The position numbers were made by a program, and so were the translations under genes. From NCBI GenBank assembly GCA_003663355.1, contig QMZV01000003.1, forward strand, positions 1-30,023: 30,023 nt of DNA. Direction: 5' to 3'. The notes beneath the pieces were generated by a model, which was given only the letters and a program-made list of their open reading frames with translations, searched no databases and was not told the origin of the DNA. Below, piece by piece: positions 1 to 8,884 of the stretch. The stretch comes from Candidatus Aenigmatarchaeota archaeon. Its GTDB lineage: Archaea > Aenigmatarchaeota > Aenigmatarchaeia > QMZS01. The first letter of the stretch is position 1; every line of letters begins with the position of its first letter.

Positions 1-3000
1 TCTCATACCTGGTCTATTTCAAAATCTAGTAGTGGAAGTTATGATATTAAAGGTTATTACTTTGATTCTAATTATAATGGAGCGTGGACTTCTCCTTCTA
101 AGATTACTGTTACTGTTCTTAAAGATAATGGTGAAACATGCTCAACAGGAGGAGAGTGCTGTTCTGGATATTGTATAGATGGTTATTGTTGTAATTCTGC
201 CTGCACAGACACTTGTAAAGCCTGTAATGTAGCAGGGCATGAAGGAACTTGTTATAATGTACCAGCAGGACAGGATCCACATGATGATTGCAACGTTGGA
301 AGTTGGTCTTGTGATGGAAGTTGTAAAAGAGTAAGAAATTCTGGGAACTGTGATGGAAATGGAAATTGTGGTGTTAATGATGAAGTAGAAAATTGTCCAA
401 GTGGAACAGTTTGTAATGGTGGTAGTTGTAGCCCTGTGAATTCTTCAAATTATTGCAATTATGATGAAAACTGTGATGCAGGTGATTGCTCTGCTACAAA
501 ATGGTGGACATCTTGTGATGGTTCTGGCTCATGCAGACCTGCATCAGACCATACAGATTCTTACAGCGAAAATGTCTATGCATCTGAAGGTTATACATTG
601 ACTGATACATGTGAAACTACAGGAACTACTCTTTGTGGTTACTCTGATTGGAATGGGTGTAATGGACCATGCAAAAAGAAAAGAGATAAACTAAGATGTG
701 ATGCCTCTCATAATTGTGCTTATGATGTTGGTAATGATTATTCCTATTTGACCTCTTCTGGTAAAGTTTGTTCTGGTGGCTCAGAAGTAAATCCTAGTAG
801 TGATATTTACTGTGATAAAACTATAAACTGCGTTTATGGGAGTTGTTCTGCTGATAGATGGTATAGAGGCTGTACGGCAGGAAGTAGTAGTTGTACAGAT
901 ACAAACAGACAATCTTATTCTAAGTGGTATACCTATAACAATTACGTAATTAGTGAAACTACTTATAAAGTAGGAACTTCTTGTTCTCAAAATTGGTGGA
1001 CAGCTTGTTCAACTTCAGACTATCAATGTAAGGACACTTGCACTAAAGGAAAAAAACAATATAGATGTGACGGTTCAGGAAATTGTAATAATTTCTGGAG
1101 ATGGGTATCTACAATCTATTGTGGCCCCAATACTTGTTCTGATGGAAGTTGTACAAACATTTGTGAGTATGATTGTGGGGCAGATAGTAATTGCGATGGC
1201 TATGAGGAATTAAGTTGTCCTGATAACAGTCATATTTGTGATTCTTCTTGCAATTATGTTGATAGGGACAATGCTCAGAGTTATTGTGAAGATAATAGTG
1301 GTTGTACACCTTATATTTGGGTTTCTGGTGCAAGTCCGCCACAATGTTGTGGGGATGATGGGGGAGCAACAGATACTTTCTGTGGCTCTGGATTTGAATC
1401 TTGCATAAATGGAATTTATTATAACGACGGAGATAATAACAAATATACCTGTGAATGTGGAGGTGGTAGTTGGAATTTTGGTTGTTCTTTTGGAGACTGC
1501 GCTTCTTCTCCAGATACTTGTTGTGGAGATGATGCAAATGAGTATGCTATAACTTGTTATTGTAATTCTAAGGCATGTTCCTGTTCTGGAGATACCCAAG
1601 CCTGCTGCGCAAATTCAGATGATTGTGTCTGGAATGGAGGATGTTATTTAAATGGCAATACAACAGATATAGATTCTGATGGAATAAATGAATATTGTAA
1701 AGGTGATGAAAATAAATGGTACGCCTATCCAAATATTACTTCAATTTCTATAGATAAATCTCCAATAGACAGAGATGATGAAGTGAACAAATTTACACCT
1801 GATACCTCAATAAAAATTACAGCAGAAATTTATGATCAAGATAATAATGATATAAATAATAGTGGTTGGGTCTATGTAACAATTATAAATTCTAAAGGAG
1901 GCACAGAAAAGGATTCTGTACCTATGGACACATGTAATTATGTAGATTCCAACCATTGGAAATGTCAATACACATATAATCCTAGAGATACAGCTCCTGT
2001 TGGTTGGTATAGGGTTATAGTAAAAGCAGTTGATGATGAGGGTTTGGAAGACACAAAAACAAAAACTAATTTATTTAAAGTTGAAGACATTTATTTAACA
2101 AACATGAATCACTATGGAACAACAAAAGATTTGCACATAACAGGAACAGCAAAGTATGAAAGTGATAATAGTGCTGTCACATGGGCAAATGTAAAATGTT
2201 ATTCTCAAGAATATCCGAGTTTTAGTTGCACTAACACAACAGTTGGTGGTGGAAATTTTGATTGTGATATTGGAGCACTTAATGAAGAATTTGCAAATAG
2301 TACATTAAAAACAAACACTTTTATCTGTGAGGTTATAGATAGTAATGATATTGCTGGTAGTGGAACTCATGATATAGATATTGGATTACAGGTTGTAAGT
2401 CATGTTTGGAATGACACCTCCTTATACCATGATGAAATAGCAAGTTTTAATGTTACTTTTAAGAATATTGGGAATTTAACTTTTGCAAAAGAGCATTTGT
2501 ATTGGGAGGTTAGTTCAAAAGATAAGACTAATCCAGAAACAGATGAAGATTGTCATAACACAGGTTGGGTGGATGCTTGCGGACACTTAGGAAAATATGA
2601 AGGAGACCCGCATAATTCTTGTGGTTGTTATAAACAATTTGATACAAATCTGGGACCTGGAAGTAGTATAACATACTCTGGAAGTTGGAAAGCAAAATAC
2701 CATGAATTTGGAAATTATAATTTTAGTGTATGGGTTAGATTTCCAAACAATGATACTCAATTTACTTCAATTGTTGCCGGGCAAAGTCCTGTAACAGTTT
2801 CCATTATTGATAAACCCCCGGTAAATTTAACTTTCATGTTTGCTCTGCCAAGTCCAGTGGATAGGGATAAAGAAACTCCGGAAACAAATGATGTTATAAC
2901 AATAAAAGTTAATGCAACGGATTATGTTGATGGAGTTTTAGGAGACAAAGATGAATTGCAACAGTATTTAACAATTTGGGTAAAAAGTGATCAAAATAAT

Positions 3001-4830
3001 GAGTGGATGGTCTGCGAAAATGTAACAATGAGCCAGATTCCTTATCATGATGCATATTATTACGGAAATTGTACATGGAATCCTCCTAATGATATGTCTG
3101 ATCTTGACTTAGGCAACTTTAGTGTTAAATTTAAAGTAATTGGTTATGGAGGTAGATTTGTTTTCCCGGGAACAGGATATAACACTTCTGACTATTCTGA
3201 AAATAAAGATAAATTTGTTGTTGATGATATAGATATTGCAAATCTCTCCTGGCATTTTGGGAATACAACAAACCTATTTTTTGTTGGAAATGCAACTTAT
3301 ATATCAACCAATACAGGAATTAATAAGATAACAAATCAAACTTGCAGCCAGCCTATAATTTCAAATATTTCAGATGGAAATGAAAATACAAAAGAAGATT
3401 CCAATCCTTCAGATTTAAGGCTTTGTGGGATTAATTCTTTTATACAAGATATAACTTGCAATATTACAAATGGAAACTTTAGCTGTTATGTTCAGGATAT
3501 AAAGTTAAATGATACAACAGTCACTTTTTCCTATATTTTAACCGATGAAAAAAATATTTCTGGAAGCGAAGATATAACAATAAATTTAAATGGAACAATA
3601 AATTCAATTGAAATAGACGACCCGGACAAATTTGTTAATATTTATCAACCAATTTATTACACAATAAACTTCTCAAATACAGGCAATATTGGATGGTTTG
3701 GAGAGATTTTTAATCAGACAAGAATAGAAATTTATTCTCCAAAAGGCGAAAATCCAATAACACCTGCTGATAAACATACTTCATTATTTTTCAAAGATGC
3801 AACCTCTTGGGTAAATTTGATGAATGGAACAACTAATAATTTTTCACATTTTTTAGGTTATTCTAATTATGTTTTGGGAAATTATAATTACACAGCAAAC
3901 CTAAGTTATTTCTGGCCAGAATATAATAATAGTTATGGTTTTACCCCATTAAATTTCTCTATTACAACAGGAGGAGAAACAAACTACACGGTTGCAGCAA
4001 TTGATATTACAGATTATAGTTTACCAGAAAAAGTTATAAGAGGAGACCAAATAATTGGAAAAGTAAAAGGATATTTCGTTGGTTCAATGGATTTCTGGAA
4101 ATGGGAAGAAATCCAAGAATTTAAATATAGGGTTACAAATAAAACAACAGAAGGAAAGTTTTGGGTAACAAAAGTAAATTTAACTTCTGGAAATGAAATT
4201 CAAGAATACGGAAACGAAACAAATCCAAAAAATATGACTTGGAATCCTAACTTTTGGGAAAGTAAAATTAATAGTGGTGATTTAAGTTGTGATGATGAAA
4301 ATACAACACATAGAGTTTATTTTCTAATAAACTGGACAAAATACAATATTTATACTCCTTATGTAAAAGGAGTATTCAATGTAAGTTATTGGCCTTATTT
4401 TTATCAAGATTTTAAAGTTATTTGTGTTGCAAGAGAATTATTTGAAGTCAATCCAGAAATTGCAAATGTTCCCTTAGGAGAAAAAAATAAAGACATCTAT
4501 GTTATTTATATTGAAAATCCAAGTAATAGTACAATTAATGTAAATTTGACAATAAATTGCAATGATTATCCTGATGCAATTAATTGGCTAGATCAAAATC
4601 AGTGGATGATTTCTATTCCAAAAGAAAGTTCTGCTTCAAGAATAGTTACTTTAAATGAGGCTCCAAGAGTTGGCAACTATGAATTTTCTGTATCAGTAAG
4701 AGGAGATGCAAGATATGACAGAAAAGTTTGGTTGAATGTTTTCTCAGAAGCTTTAGGTTCTGATAATTTAATTTATCTTCTTTTATTATTCTTTGCAAGT
4801 TTTATTTTATTGATTAAAAGGAAATTATGA
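1..4830 (+). CDS. Giant Cys-rich, sequon-rich cell-surface protein (5' partial)
   Basis: The reading frame is open from base 1, so the N-terminus lies outside the window; a GTG at 436 is internal and not a believable start. The visible ~1,609 residues fall into three parts. The first ~560 are very Cys-rich, beginning with a CCSGYC...CCNSAC...CNVAG module and followed by two tandem Cys modules of about 119 residues (starting near 451 and 808). Next come about 1,000 residues of predicted beta/Ig-like domains with more than forty NxS/T sequons. The protein ends in one hydrophobic segment (NLIYLLLLFFASFILL) and a KRKL tail, a typical stop-transfer anchor. It is therefore probably an exported, glycosylated, membrane-anchored protein with disulfide-stabilised distal domains. 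Its TGA overlaps the ATG of the next, pilin-like gene by 4 bases (ATGA). I infer an adhesin or surface-contact role from the architecture and the pilus genes; no catalytic motif is seen. Confidence 0.85.
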   Translation, partial: SHTWSISKSSSGSYDIKGYYFDSNYNGAWTSPSKITVTVLKDNGETCSTGGECCSGYCIDGYCCNSACTDTCKACNVAGHEGTCYNVPAGQDPHDDCNVGSWSCDGSCKRVRNSGNCDGNGNCGVNDEVENCPSGTVCNGGSCSPVNSSNYCNYDENCDAGDCSATKWWTSCDGSGSCRPASDHTDSYSENVYASEGYTLTDTCETTGTTLCGYSDWNGCNGPCKKKRDKLRCDASHNCAYDVGNDYSYLTSSGKVCSGGSEVNPSSDIYCDKTINCVYGSCSADRWYRGCTAGSSSCTDTNRQSYSKWYTYNNYVISETTYKVGTSCSQNWWTACSTSDYQCKDTCTKGKKQYRCDGSGNCNNFWRWVSTIYCGPNTCSDGSCTNICEYDCGADSNCDGYEELSCPDNSHICDSSCNYVDRDNAQSYCEDNSGCTPYIWVSGASPPQCCGDDGGATDTFCGSGFESCINGIYYNDGDNNKYTCECGGGSWNFGCSFGDCASSPDTCCGDDANEYAITCYCNSKACSCSGDTQACCANSDDCVWNGGCYLNGNTTDIDSDGINEYCKGDENKWYAYPNITSISIDKSPIDRDDEVNKFTPDTSIKITAEIYDQDNNDINNSGWVYVTIINSKGGTEKDSVPMDTCNYVDSNHWKCQYTYNPRDTAPVGWYRVIVKAVDDEGLEDTKTKTNLFKVEDIYLTNMNHYGTTKDLHITGTAKYESDNSAVTWANVKCYSQEYPSFSCTNTTVGGGNFDCDIGALNEEFANSTLKTNTFICEVIDSNDIAGSGTHDIDIGLQVVSHVWNDTSLYHDEIASFNVTFKNIGNLTFAKEHLYWEVSSKDKTNPETDEDCHNTGWVDACGHLGKYEGDPHNSCGCYKQFDTNLGPGSSITYSGSWKAKYHEFGNYNFSVWVRFPNNDTQFTSIVAGQSPVTVSIIDKPPVNLTFMFALPSPVDRDKETPETNDVITIKVNATDYVDGVLGDKDELQQYLTIWVKSDQNNEWMVCENVTMSQIPYHDAYYYGNCTWNPPNDMSDLDLGNFSVKFKVIGYGGRFVFPGTGYNTSDYSENKDKFVVDDIDIANLSWHFGNTTNLFFVGNATYISTNTGINKITNQTCSQPIISNISDGNENTKEDSNPSDLRLCGINSFIQDITCNITNGNFSCYVQDIKLNDTTVTFSYILTDEKNISGSEDITINLNGTINSIEIDDPDKFVNIYQPIYYTINFSNTGNIGWFGEIFNQTRIEIYSPKGENPITPADKHTSLFFKDATSWVNLMNGTTNNFSHFLGYSNYVLGNYNYTANLSYFWPEYNNSYGFTPLNFSITTGGETNYTVAAIDITDYSLPEKVIRGDQIIGKVKGYFVGSMDFWKWEEIQEFKYRVTNKTTEGKFWVTKVNLTSGNEIQEYGNETNPKNMTWNPNFWESKINSGDLSCDDENTTHRVYFLINWTKYNIYTPYVKGVFNVSYWPYFYQDFKVICVARELFEVNPEIANVPLGEKNKDIYVIYIENPSNSTINVNLTINCNDYPDAINWLDQNQWMISIPKESSASRIVTLNEAPRVGNYEFSVSVRGDARYDRKVWLNVFSEALGSDNLIYLLLLFFASFILLIKRKL
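451..1160 (+). repeat. Two tandem Cys-rich modules of ~119 residues inside the surface protein
   Basis: Within the surface protein, the unit starting YCNYDENC (from 451) recurs as YCDKTINC (from 808), an offset of 357 bases or 119 codons. Matching landmarks in order are GDCSATKWW / GSCSADRWY, SCDGSGSC / GCTAGSSSC, a Tyr/Ser-rich stretch, a C...W..C segment, a basic GPCKKKRDKLRCD / DTCTKGKKQYRCD segment, and a closing Cys pair. Spacing of most cysteines is kept while the residues between diverge, which fits old intragenic duplication and conserved disulfides. I see no exact nucleotide repeat, so this is a protein-level repeat. Confidence 0.7.
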
Positions 4831-5426
4831 AGATTAAAAAATTTAAAGGAATAACTCCACTAATTTCCAGTATTTTAATAGTTGGCATTCTTGCTATAAT
4901 TACTGGACTTGCTTATGAATGGGGAATGCCAATGATTCAAAAAAATATTGATATAACAACTCTAAATAAAGCAGAAAATTTTCTCAGAGAATTAGACAAA
5001 AAAATTGATGATGTAGCGAAACTTGGAGGAAGTGAGGAATTAATTTTTAATCTTCCTGGTGAAATCACTATAAATCCAGAGAATAATACAATAGAATTCT
5101 TTCTGAAAACTAGCGGGAGTATTTATATGCAAGGAGGATTTGTTTGTTTTAGCAGGAACTGCAATTTAACAAATGGAATTTGGGGGAAAGACTCTTATTC
5201 TGTTATTGGAGTTCAGGTAGATCAATTTGAGGAATATGCAACCATAACAACTTACAAAATAATTTACAGAAATTTAACTTCAGATACAAAAACTTATATT
5301 TTAGATGTTGTAACCCCACAAAATGTAACCCTTGTTGGTTCTGAAAATTCAAGATTATTGATTAAAAAATTAGGCGAAGAAAGAGGAAAAATAACAAAAA
5401 CTATTATTTGGTTAGATATTAGATAA
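4827..5426 (+). CDS. Archaeal type IV pilin-like protein
   Basis: This 199-residue protein has a class III prepilin signal: a short basic leader (MKIKKFKG) followed by a long hydrophobic helix (ITPLISSILIVGILAIITGL). Cleavage by an archaeal prepilin peptidase would fall after Gly8. The rest is a globular, beta-rich head with sequons and two close cysteines (CFSRNC, near residue 110). Its ATG overlaps the stop of the giant surface protein, so the two are probably translationally coupled. Expected role: a pilus or pseudopilus subunit assembled by the ATPase downstream. It could be a minor pilin or an archaellin relative; sequence alone does not separate these. Confidence 0.8.
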   Translation: MKIKKFKGITPLISSILIVGILAIITGLAYEWGMPMIQKNIDITTLNKAENFLRELDKKIDDVAKLGGSEELIFNLPGEITINPENNTIEFFLKTSGSIYMQGGFVCFSRNCNLTNGIWGKDSYSVIGVQVDQFEEYATITTYKIIYRNLTSDTKTYILDVVTPQNVTLVGSENSRLLIKKLGEERGKITKTIIWLDIR

Positions 5427-5441
5427 AAACTTTTATATTTT

Positions 5442-5858
5442 ATGCGGGGACAGTATATAGCAATTAATGAACTTTTATTATTTGGGATAGGAGCATTATT
5501 GGCATTATCTGTTGCAGGAATAATTTCTTTTACTGTAACTTCGTTGCAGAAACAAACAGAAAGAGATCAATATTATATGATTGCCAATTTGGTTTCAATG
5601 GCAACAACAAAAACTTATTTGTGCAGCAATATTAAAAATGTTGATTGCAATCTCATTGTTGAAATTCCAAGAAAATTATCTGAAGAAAGATATGTTATTT
5701 CTTTATCAAATAATATTTCAGTTTCTAATTTTAGAACAGATGAGAGAATTGAAATTAAACCCCCAAAACTGAATAAAATTATAAAAGGGGAGGCAACAAG
5801 TTCTGCCAGATATTTTGTTTTAGAGGCGAGAGGTGAAAATATAACTTTGTCAAGATGA
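5442..5858 (+). CDS. Second pilin-like protein with very short leader
   Basis: A 138-residue protein starting MRGQYIAINELLLFGIGALLALSVAGIISFT. The leader is only Met-Arg-Gly before a hydrophobic helix with the Glu (residue 9) typical near position +5 of mature pilins. The small C-terminal domain has two cysteines (YLCSN...NVDC). It begins 15 bases after the preceding pilin gene and overlaps the ATPase gene by 4 bases. The small size and short leader suggest a minor pilin or pseudopilin (FlaF/FlaG-like in position), but this is inference. No Shine-Dalgarno sequence is visible. An AT stretch (acttttatatttt) precedes the start but is too close to serve as a leaderless TATA box. Confidence 0.7.
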   Translation: MRGQYIAINELLLFGIGALLALSVAGIISFTVTSLQKQTERDQYYMIANLVSMATTKTYLCSNIKNVDCNLIVEIPRKLSEERYVISLSNNISVSNFRTDERIEIKPPKLNKIIKGEATSSARYFVLEARGENITLSR

Positions 5859-7702
5859 AAGCAAAAATAAAAATTAAGGGGAGAAATAAAAAAACAAAAA
5901 AAATAATAATAAAAACTAGAAATACGAGACCAATAAAACTAGCTAAGACACCTGAAATTATTTTTAGAAAAAAACCAATTGTGCTTACTTATATTCCTCC
6001 TAAGAAAAAGGAAGAAAAAGCAAAAGTTGAAGAAGTAAAAGATAGAAAACAAACTGAATTTCAAAAAGGATATTACCCTCAATCCTTGAGATTAATACCA
6101 CCAAAAAAGAAAAAAGTTAGAATAGAAGGTTTGCCTTTTCCAGAAATAAAATCCGAAATAAAACCAATAGAAAAGAAATTTAAAAAAGAAGATTTGCAAA
6201 AAATAGATATTAAATATCCTTTAATACCAAAAAATCCAAGAAGGGGAGAAGAGATTTTTGCTTATGCTCATATTTTTTGGAATAAAGATAGAAATGAATT
6301 GAACTACAATGTTGTAGAGCCTGAGATAACAGAAGAGGGTAAAAAAATTCTGGAAATGGTAAAAGAGTATATTAGAGAAAAAATAGATATAGATTTTGCA
6401 GCAGTGAAAAAATTTGAGGCAAGAAATTATCTTTTTAAGAAAATTGATGATGCTATGGAATATTTTAAATTGAGTTTGCCTGAAGCAATGATAAAGATTT
6501 TTAGGTATTATGTTTATAGAGATTTCCTTGGTTTCAATAAAGTAGAACCTTTATTGCAAGATGATAATATAGAAGATATCTCTTGTGATGGAGTTAATAT
6601 TCCTATTTATGTTGTGCACAGGGACCCAAGATTTGGTTCTTTGAGGACAAATATAATTTTTGAAACTAGAAACGAACTGGATTCTTTTGTGATGAAATTA
6701 GCGCAGAGGTGCGGGAAAGATATTTCTATGGCCCATCCATTGCTTGATGGAATTTTGCCTGATAATAGCAGGGTTCAGGCAACTTTGGCGACCGATATTG
6801 CGAGAAGGGGAAGTAATTTCACAATAAGAAAGTTTTCTAAAGACCCTTTTACACCACCAATGCATATTCTTTATAATACCTGCGATGTTAAGTTAATGGC
6901 TTATATTTGGTTTGCTCTTGAAAATGGAAGGTCTATTCTGATTTCTGGAGGGACAGGTTCCGGAAAAACAAGTCTTTTGAATTCAATTTCAATATTAGCA
7001 AAACCGCAAGAGAAAATTGTAAGCATAGAAGACACAGGTGAATTGCAATTACCACATCCAAACTGGGTTCCAGAAGTTGCGAGAGCATCATTAACAGTAG
7101 GAGGAAGAGGTTCTGTAACTTTGTTTGATTTGTTAAGAGAAAGTTTGAGACAGAGACCAGATAGAATAATTGTTGGAGAGGTTAGAGGGAAAGAAGCATT
7201 TGTTTTATTTCAATCAATGGCTACAGGCCATCCAGGTCTTGCAACAATACATGCAGAGAGTATAGACACATTAATAGACAGACTTATTACAGAACCAATC
7301 AATCTACCTGCTACTTTATTAGAAATCCTTGACATAATTATTTTTATTTCAAGGGTAAAAATTGAAGATAAAACATTGAGGAGAGTGACTTCAATAGAAG
7401 AAATAGCTGCGATGGATTACAAAACAAAGAGACCAATAATAAATACTTTTGCAAAATGGGAGCCAAAAAATGATGAATTCAGAATTATAAACAAATCTGT
7501 TGTTTTAAAAAATATTGTTGAGAGGACAGGGATGAAAAAAGAGAAGATGGAAGAAGATATAAAAAACAAAGCAAAGGTTTTAGAGTGGCTTGCAAAGAAC
7601 AAAATTTTAGATTACAAAGAGGTTGGAAAATATCTTGCGCAGTACAATGCAAATCCAAGAAAATTTCTGGAAAGTATTGGTGAAATTGAAGAAAAGAAGT
7701 GA
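5855..7702 (+). CDS. Type IV pilus/secretion-system ATPase (VirB11/TadA/ArlI family)
   Basis: This 615-residue protein is a GspE/PilB-type hexameric ATPase that would power pilus assembly from the cytoplasm. Residues 1-130 are Lys-rich, low complexity and probably disordered. An N-terminal domain follows (about 160-330, including LLQDDNIEDISCDG). The core carries Walker A GGTGSGKTS (365-373), an acidic SIEDTGELQLPH Asp box, RPDRIIVGEVRG Walker B-like (about 434-445) and the His-box region GHPGLATIHAES. All expected motifs are present, so it should be active. Its start overlaps the second pilin (ATGA). No TadC/ArlJ-type membrane platform gene follows: the operon ends here and a promoter for a regulator comes next. 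The platform may lie upstream of the window. Archaellum and pilus ATPases are hard to tell apart; the neighbours favour a pilus. Confidence 0.92.
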   Translation: MKAKIKIKGRNKKTKKIIIKTRNTRPIKLAKTPEIIFRKKPIVLTYIPPKKKEEKAKVEEVKDRKQTEFQKGYYPQSLRLIPPKKKKVRIEGLPFPEIKSEIKPIEKKFKKEDLQKIDIKYPLIPKNPRRGEEIFAYAHIFWNKDRNELNYNVVEPEITEEGKKILEMVKEYIREKIDIDFAAVKKFEARNYLFKKIDDAMEYFKLSLPEAMIKIFRYYVYRDFLGFNKVEPLLQDDNIEDISCDGVNIPIYVVHRDPRFGSLRTNIIFETRNELDSFVMKLAQRCGKDISMAHPLLDGILPDNSRVQATLATDIARRGSNFTIRKFSKDPFTPPMHILYNTCDVKLMAYIWFALENGRSILISGGTGSGKTSLLNSISILAKPQEKIVSIEDTGELQLPHPNWVPEVARASLTVGGRGSVTLFDLLRESLRQRPDRIIVGEVRGKEAFVLFQSMATGHPGLATIHAESIDTLIDRLITEPINLPATLLEILDIIIFISRVKIEDKTLRRVTSIEEIAAMDYKTKRPIINTFAKWEPKNDEFRIINKSVVLKNIVERTGMKKEKMEEDIKNKAKVLEWLAKNKILDYKEVGKYLAQYNANPRKFLESIGEIEEKK

Positions 7703-7711
7703 GAAAAGTGA

Positions 7712-7722
7712 TTTATTATATA
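7712..7722 (+). promoter_or_regulatory. TATA box for the HTH-htpX unit
   Basis: The sequence tttattatata is centred about 24 bases before the ATG at 7741, the spacing expected for a leaderless archaeal transcript. It lies in the 38-base gap after the ATPase gene and separates the pilus operon from the regulator-protease pair. Confidence 0.6.
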
Positions 7723-7740
7723 ACAGTGTAATTAAATATT

Positions 7741-8055
7741 ATGAGGTGCGAAATTTTTGTTAATGACTACCTGCCGGCAATTAGAGCAATAATTGCAAAT
7801 AAATTGATAAACTTTGGACTTACCCAGCAGGAAATTGCAAATAAGTTGTACCTGTCGCAGGGGGCTGTTGCTCTCTATAAAAAGCAGGTAAGGGGCAAAA
7901 AAGTAAGGGAATTGGAAAGAAAACCGGGAGTAAAAGAGAAAATAGAAGAACTCTCGGAAAAGATAATTTCAAGAAATTTAAAAATGGAAGAACTTGAGGC
8001 AGAATATTGTAAGATATGCAAACTTATTTTAAATAAAAATTTAGACATATTATGA
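7741..8055 (+). CDS. HTH transcriptional regulator (COG2522-like) with C-terminal Cys pair
   Basis: A 104-residue protein opening CEIFVNDYLPAIRAIIANKLI, a signature I associate with archaeal COG2522 predicted regulators. A helix-turn-helix follows at about residues 27-47 (LTQQEIANKLYLSQGAVALYKK). The C-terminal helix ends with CKICKLI, so a CxxC pair sits in the last 15 residues. In this family such cysteines may bind metal or an Fe-S cluster, but that is not shown here. The next gene, htpX, overlaps it by 4 bases, so the regulator probably controls or is co-expressed with the protease. The likely leaderless start is supported by the TATA box at 7712-7722. Confidence 0.78.
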   Translation: MRCEIFVNDYLPAIRAIIANKLINFGLTQQEIANKLYLSQGAVALYKKQVRGKKVRELERKPGVKEKIEELSEKIISRNLKMEELEAEYCKICKLILNKNLDIL

Positions 8056-8873
8056 GTTTCTTTAGAACAACCCTATTGCTGAGTTTGTTAACCGGAATTT
8101 TTTTAGGAGCTGGGTTTTTGATTGCTGGAATTTCAGGAGCAGTTATTGCATTATTTTTCGCGGCCTTCTTTAATTTTTTCTCTTACTGGTATTCCGATAA
8201 AATTGTTCTGAACATGTATGGAGCAAAAAAATTAAAAAATGAAGAAATAGAAGAAATTGTTTCAAAACTCGCAAAAAAGGCAAAGATTCAAAAACCCAAA
8301 TTATATTTAATAAATACTCAAGTTCCAAATGCTTTCGCAACTGGAAGAAATGAGAAAAACAGCGCCATTGTTGTTACAAAGGGTTTAATCAACAGTTTGG
8401 ACAAAGAGGAAATTGAAGGTGTTCTTGCCCATGAAATTTCTCACATAAAGAATCATGACATTCTAATTTCAACAATGGCTGCAACAATAGGAGGAGCAAT
8501 TTCTTTTCTCGCAAATATTGCTTGGTGGAGTTTGTTCATTGGAGACTCTAATAGAGATGGTTTGATATTACTTCCTCTCCTTATTTTTGCCCCAATCGGA
8601 GCCGCAATCATCCAGTTGGCAATTTCAAGAACAAGAGAATATGAAGCAGATTATTCAGCAGGCATTATAACAAAAAATCCTTTAGGTCTTGCAAATGCTT
8701 TGAGAAAAATAGAAAGTTTTGTGCTTGCGAATCCAATAAGAGGAAATTCAGCAACCTCCCACCTATTTATTGTAAATCCTTTCAAAGCAGATGCAATATC
8801 AAAACTATTTTCAACCCATCCTAAAACTGAAGACAGAATTAAGAGGTTAGAGGAATTGGCTAAGAAAATTTAA
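8052..8873 (+). CDS. htpX: HtpX-like membrane zinc metalloprotease
   Basis: At 273 residues this is normal length for HtpX (M48 family), which degrades misfolded membrane proteins. Two N-terminal transmembrane segments (about residues 5-45) lead into the cytosolic catalytic part. The zinc site is complete: HEISH at 127-131 and the third ligand Glu196 in EYEAD. A second hydrophobic pair (about 145-190) splits the catalytic domain as in other HtpX proteins. The C-terminal STHPKTEDRIKRLEEL is the family's closing signature. It is translationally coupled to the HTH regulator. Together with dnaK/dnaJ/grpE nearby this makes a protein-quality-control neighbourhood. Confidence 0.95.
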   Translation: MSFFRTTLLLSLLTGIFLGAGFLIAGISGAVIALFFAAFFNFFSYWYSDKIVLNMYGAKKLKNEEIEEIVSKLAKKAKIQKPKLYLINTQVPNAFATGRNEKNSAIVVTKGLINSLDKEEIEGVLAHEISHIKNHDILISTMAATIGGAISFLANIAWWSLFIGDSNRDGLILLPLLIFAPIGAAIIQLAISRTREYEADYSAGIITKNPLGLANALRKIESFVLANPIRGNSATSHLFIVNPFKADAISKLFSTHPKTEDRIKRLEELAKKI

Positions 8874-8884
8874 TGAAGACTAAA

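Noticed and set aside
436..438. GTG as the start of the giant surface protein
   Set aside because: The frame is open and Cys-rich back to base 1, with module-like sequence; the gene simply runs out of the window.
1109..1599. Two long minus-strand open frames opposite the Cys-rich gene
   Set aside because: They are rich in His/Tyr/Asn or Thr/Ile/Ser as expected from the complement of a TGT/GAT/AAT-rich gene, and they have no start signals; the plus-strand protein explains the openness.
4827..7702. Calling this cluster an archaellum operon
   Set aside because: No ArlC/D/E, ArlF/G, ArlH or ArlJ gene is seen and the pilin heads are not archaellin-like, so a pilus or pilus-like system is the safer reading.
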